Shown here: one piece after another, positions 14,825 to 16,368 of the stretch
How positions within the stretch are numbered: position 1 is the stretch's first letter
How the letters are laid out: every line of letters begins with the position of its first letter
The notes under the pieces: model-generated
The model's input: the letters and a program-made list of their open reading frames with translations, nothing else
Told to the model about the DNA's origin: nothing
Database searches by the model: none
From: an uncultured Marmoricola sp.
GTDB lineage: Bacteria > Actinomycetota > Actinomycetes > Propionibacteriales > Nocardioidaceae
NCBI RefSeq assembly: GCF_943913695.1
Contig: NZ_CALTZE010000090.1
Coordinates: forward strand, 1 to 16,368
DNA length: 16,368 nucleotides
Direction: 5' to 3'
Translations under genes and position numbers: made by a program

Positions 14825-16368
14825 GTGGACAGCGAGGTGCTCGAGCTGCTGCTCGCAGGCGCGTCGTGGGAGCGCGTCGACGCCGCGATCGCCGGAGCCT
14901 CGCCCGCCGAGCGCGACGCCGTGGTGCGGTTACGCGAGCAGATGGAACTGCAGCGCAGCCGGGAGGCCGAGCTCACCGCGCTCTACGAGACGGCGCGCGA
15001 CCTGACCGCGATCCGCGACCTCGACGAGATCCTCTCCGCGATCGTGCGCCGCGCCCGGCAGCTGCTCGGGGCTGACATGACCTACCTCTCGCTCAACGAC
15101 GAGGAGGAGGGCGCGTCCTACATGAAGGTCACCGACGGCGCCCTCACCGCGGAGTTCCGCCGGCTGCGGCTGCCGCTCGGCACCGGCCTGCTGGGGCTGG
15201 TCGCGCAGGCCGGAGCGCCGTACTTCACCGAGGACTACCAGTCCGACGCGCGCTTCGTGCACCGCGACTACATCGACGACGCCGTGGCCGGCGAGCAGAT
15301 CCGCGCGATCCTGGGTGTGCCGCTCGTCGTCGAGGGCGTGGTCATCGGGGCGCTCCTGGCGGTGCACCGGCGGGTGCGGCCCTTCCCGGCGGGCGAGGTG
15401 GCGCTGCTGACCTCGTTCGCCGCCCACGCCGCCGTGGCGCTGGAGAACGCACGCCTCTTCGACCGCACCCGTGCAGCCGTCGCTGCCGCCGACGAGGCCA
15501 ACGCCGAGCTGCGCAGCCGCGGCGAGGCCGCCGAGCGGGCGGCCCACGCCCACGACCTGCTCACCGACGTGCTGCTGCACCGCGGCGGTGTGGCCGAGGT
15601 CGCCGAGGTGCTGGGGGAGGTGCTCGGCGGCACGGTCGGGGTCTACGACGAGACCGGCGCGCCGCTCGTCGGTGATCAGCCCGGCCCCGACGCTGCCGAC
15701 CCCGTCGTGGCGACGGCGCTGCGCACGGGGCGCTGCGCGGCCACGGACGACGGCGCCTGGGTCGCGGCCGCTGCCGCGGCCGACGACCACCTGGGCACCC
15801 TGGTGCTGCGCACCGACGGCCCGATGGGGCTGCCGGAGCGGCGTACCCTCGAGCGCGGCGCGCTGGTCACCGCGATGGTGCTGCTCTTCGAGCGCAGTGC
15901 GGCCGAGGCCGAGAGCCGGGTGCGGGGCGAGCTGCTCGCCGACCTGGTGACCGGCCGGGTGCCCGACGCCCTGCGACTGCGCGAGCGCGTGCGCCAGCAG
16001 GGCGCCCAGCTCGAGGGCCCGCTGGCGATCGCGGTGGCGACCACCGACGGCGAGCGCGCCGTGGGGCGCACCGTCGCCGCGCTCGCCTCCGAGCGCCAGG
16101 GCCTGGGCGTCGTCCACGAGGGGCGGTCGGTGCTGCTGGCCGCTGGCGACGCACACGACCTGGGTCGCGCGCTCGCCGACCGCCTCGGCGGCGCGACCGT
16201 CGGGGTGGCGGTGGTCGAGGGCGGCATCGACGGCGTCGCCGCGGCGTGGGGGCAGGCGTCGGGTGCGCTGACCACGCTGCTGCGGCTCGGACGCACCGGC
16301 GAGGTCACCGACCCCGCCGGGCTCGGCCTGGCCCGGCTGCTGCTCGGCCACAACGGCCCGGCGGAGCT
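14825..16368 (+). CDS. GAF-domain PucR/CdaR-like transcriptional regulator, 3' end beyond window
   Basis: Open to the window end without stop: 514 codons seen. GTG 14825 was chosen because GAGGA (14813-14817) lies seven bases upstream; the ATG at 14817 is in another frame that soon stops. An N-terminal helical part leads to a GAF domain at about residues 67-210 (ILSAIVRRARQLLGADMTYL, FTEDYQSDARFVHRDY, ILGVPLVVEGVVIGALLAVH, FAAHAAVALENARLF). An Ala/Glu-rich helix follows (about 211-245), then from about residue 360 a region ESRVRGELLADLVTGR typical of PucR/CdaR-type regulators before their GGDEF-like segment. The C-terminal HTH expected in the family would lie past the window. PucR relatives often govern catabolism of nitrogenous compounds. 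It starts 33 bases after the amidohydrolase gene, in the same direction, so it may be the operon's own activator. Confidence 0.85.
   Translation, partial: MDSEVLELLLAGASWERVDAAIAGASPAERDAVVRLREQMELQRSREAELTALYETARDLTAIRDLDEILSAIVRRARQLLGADMTYLSLNDEEEGASYMKVTDGALTAEFRRLRLPLGTGLLGLVAQAGAPYFTEDYQSDARFVHRDYIDDAVAGEQIRAILGVPLVVEGVVIGALLAVHRRVRPFPAGEVALLTSFAAHAAVALENARLFDRTRAAVAAADEANAELRSRGEAAERAAHAHDLLTDVLLHRGGVAEVAEVLGEVLGGTVGVYDETGAPLVGDQPGPDAADPVVATALRTGRCAATDDGAWVAAAAAADDHLGTLVLRTDGPMGLPERRTLERGALVTAMVLLFERSAAEAESRVRGELLADLVTGRVPDALRLRERVRQQGAQLEGPLAIAVATTDGERAVGRTVAALASERQGLGVVHEGRSVLLAAGDAHDLGRALADRLGGATVGVAVVEGGIDGVAAAWGQASGALTTLLRLGRTGEVTDPAGLGLARLLLGHNGPAE

Overview
The window is about 16.4 kb of very GC-rich DNA with closely packed genes, G/C at most third codon positions, several GTG starts and 1-4 base gene overlaps. 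The gene content (a mycobacterial-type XPB helicase with a separate helicase-associated protein, a TIGR03086-type protein, a PucR-like GAF regulator) points to an actinobacterium. A Nocardioides-like member of the Propionibacteriales is my best guess, but that placement is inference.

Left half (1-8455). One plus-strand GNAT acetyltransferase (45-539) faces a long run of minus-strand genes. In transcription order these are a LacI-family regulator (8455-7445), a helicase-associated protein with a WYL-like tail (7434-5302), a MalY/PatB-type PLP-dependent lyase (5289-4147), a lytic transglycosylase lipoprotein (4100-3114), a TIGR03086/DinB-like protein (2914-2333) and the DNA helicase XPB (2274-640). 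Two non-coding structures stand out. One is an imperfect inverted repeat with 18-base arms and a 42-base loop between the convergent GNAT and XPB genes (540-617). The other is a 21-base-period array of seven motif copies, two inverted and five direct, with a 38-base palindrome at the turn (2950-3089).

Right half (8456-16368). A divergent 108-base intergenic region holds a perfect 18-base palindrome of the LacI-operator type (8499-8516). To its right starts a compact plus-strand operon: a fused urease gamma/beta subunit (8564-9271), a urease alpha subunit (9268-10938), a PuuP-like APC permease (10960-12333), a nitrilase-superfamily amidohydrolase (12333-13181) and a YtcJ-like metal-dependent amidohydrolase (13178-14791). 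After 33 bases comes a GAF-containing PucR/CdaR-like regulator (14825 onward), cut by the window end.

The operon is the most interesting part. The urease subunits keep all nickel ligands and catalytic residues. However, the alpha subunit has lost the highly conserved substrate-side loop (GTxATTCTPG in ordinary ureases), and no UreD/E/F/G accessory gene is present in the window. Together with a polyamine-type importer, two further C-N bond hydrolases and two local regulators, this suggests an inducible pathway for uptake and stepwise hydrolysis of a small nitrogenous compound (an amide, ureido or guanidino amine), rather than a plain urea-scavenging urease. The substrate cannot be read from the sequence.
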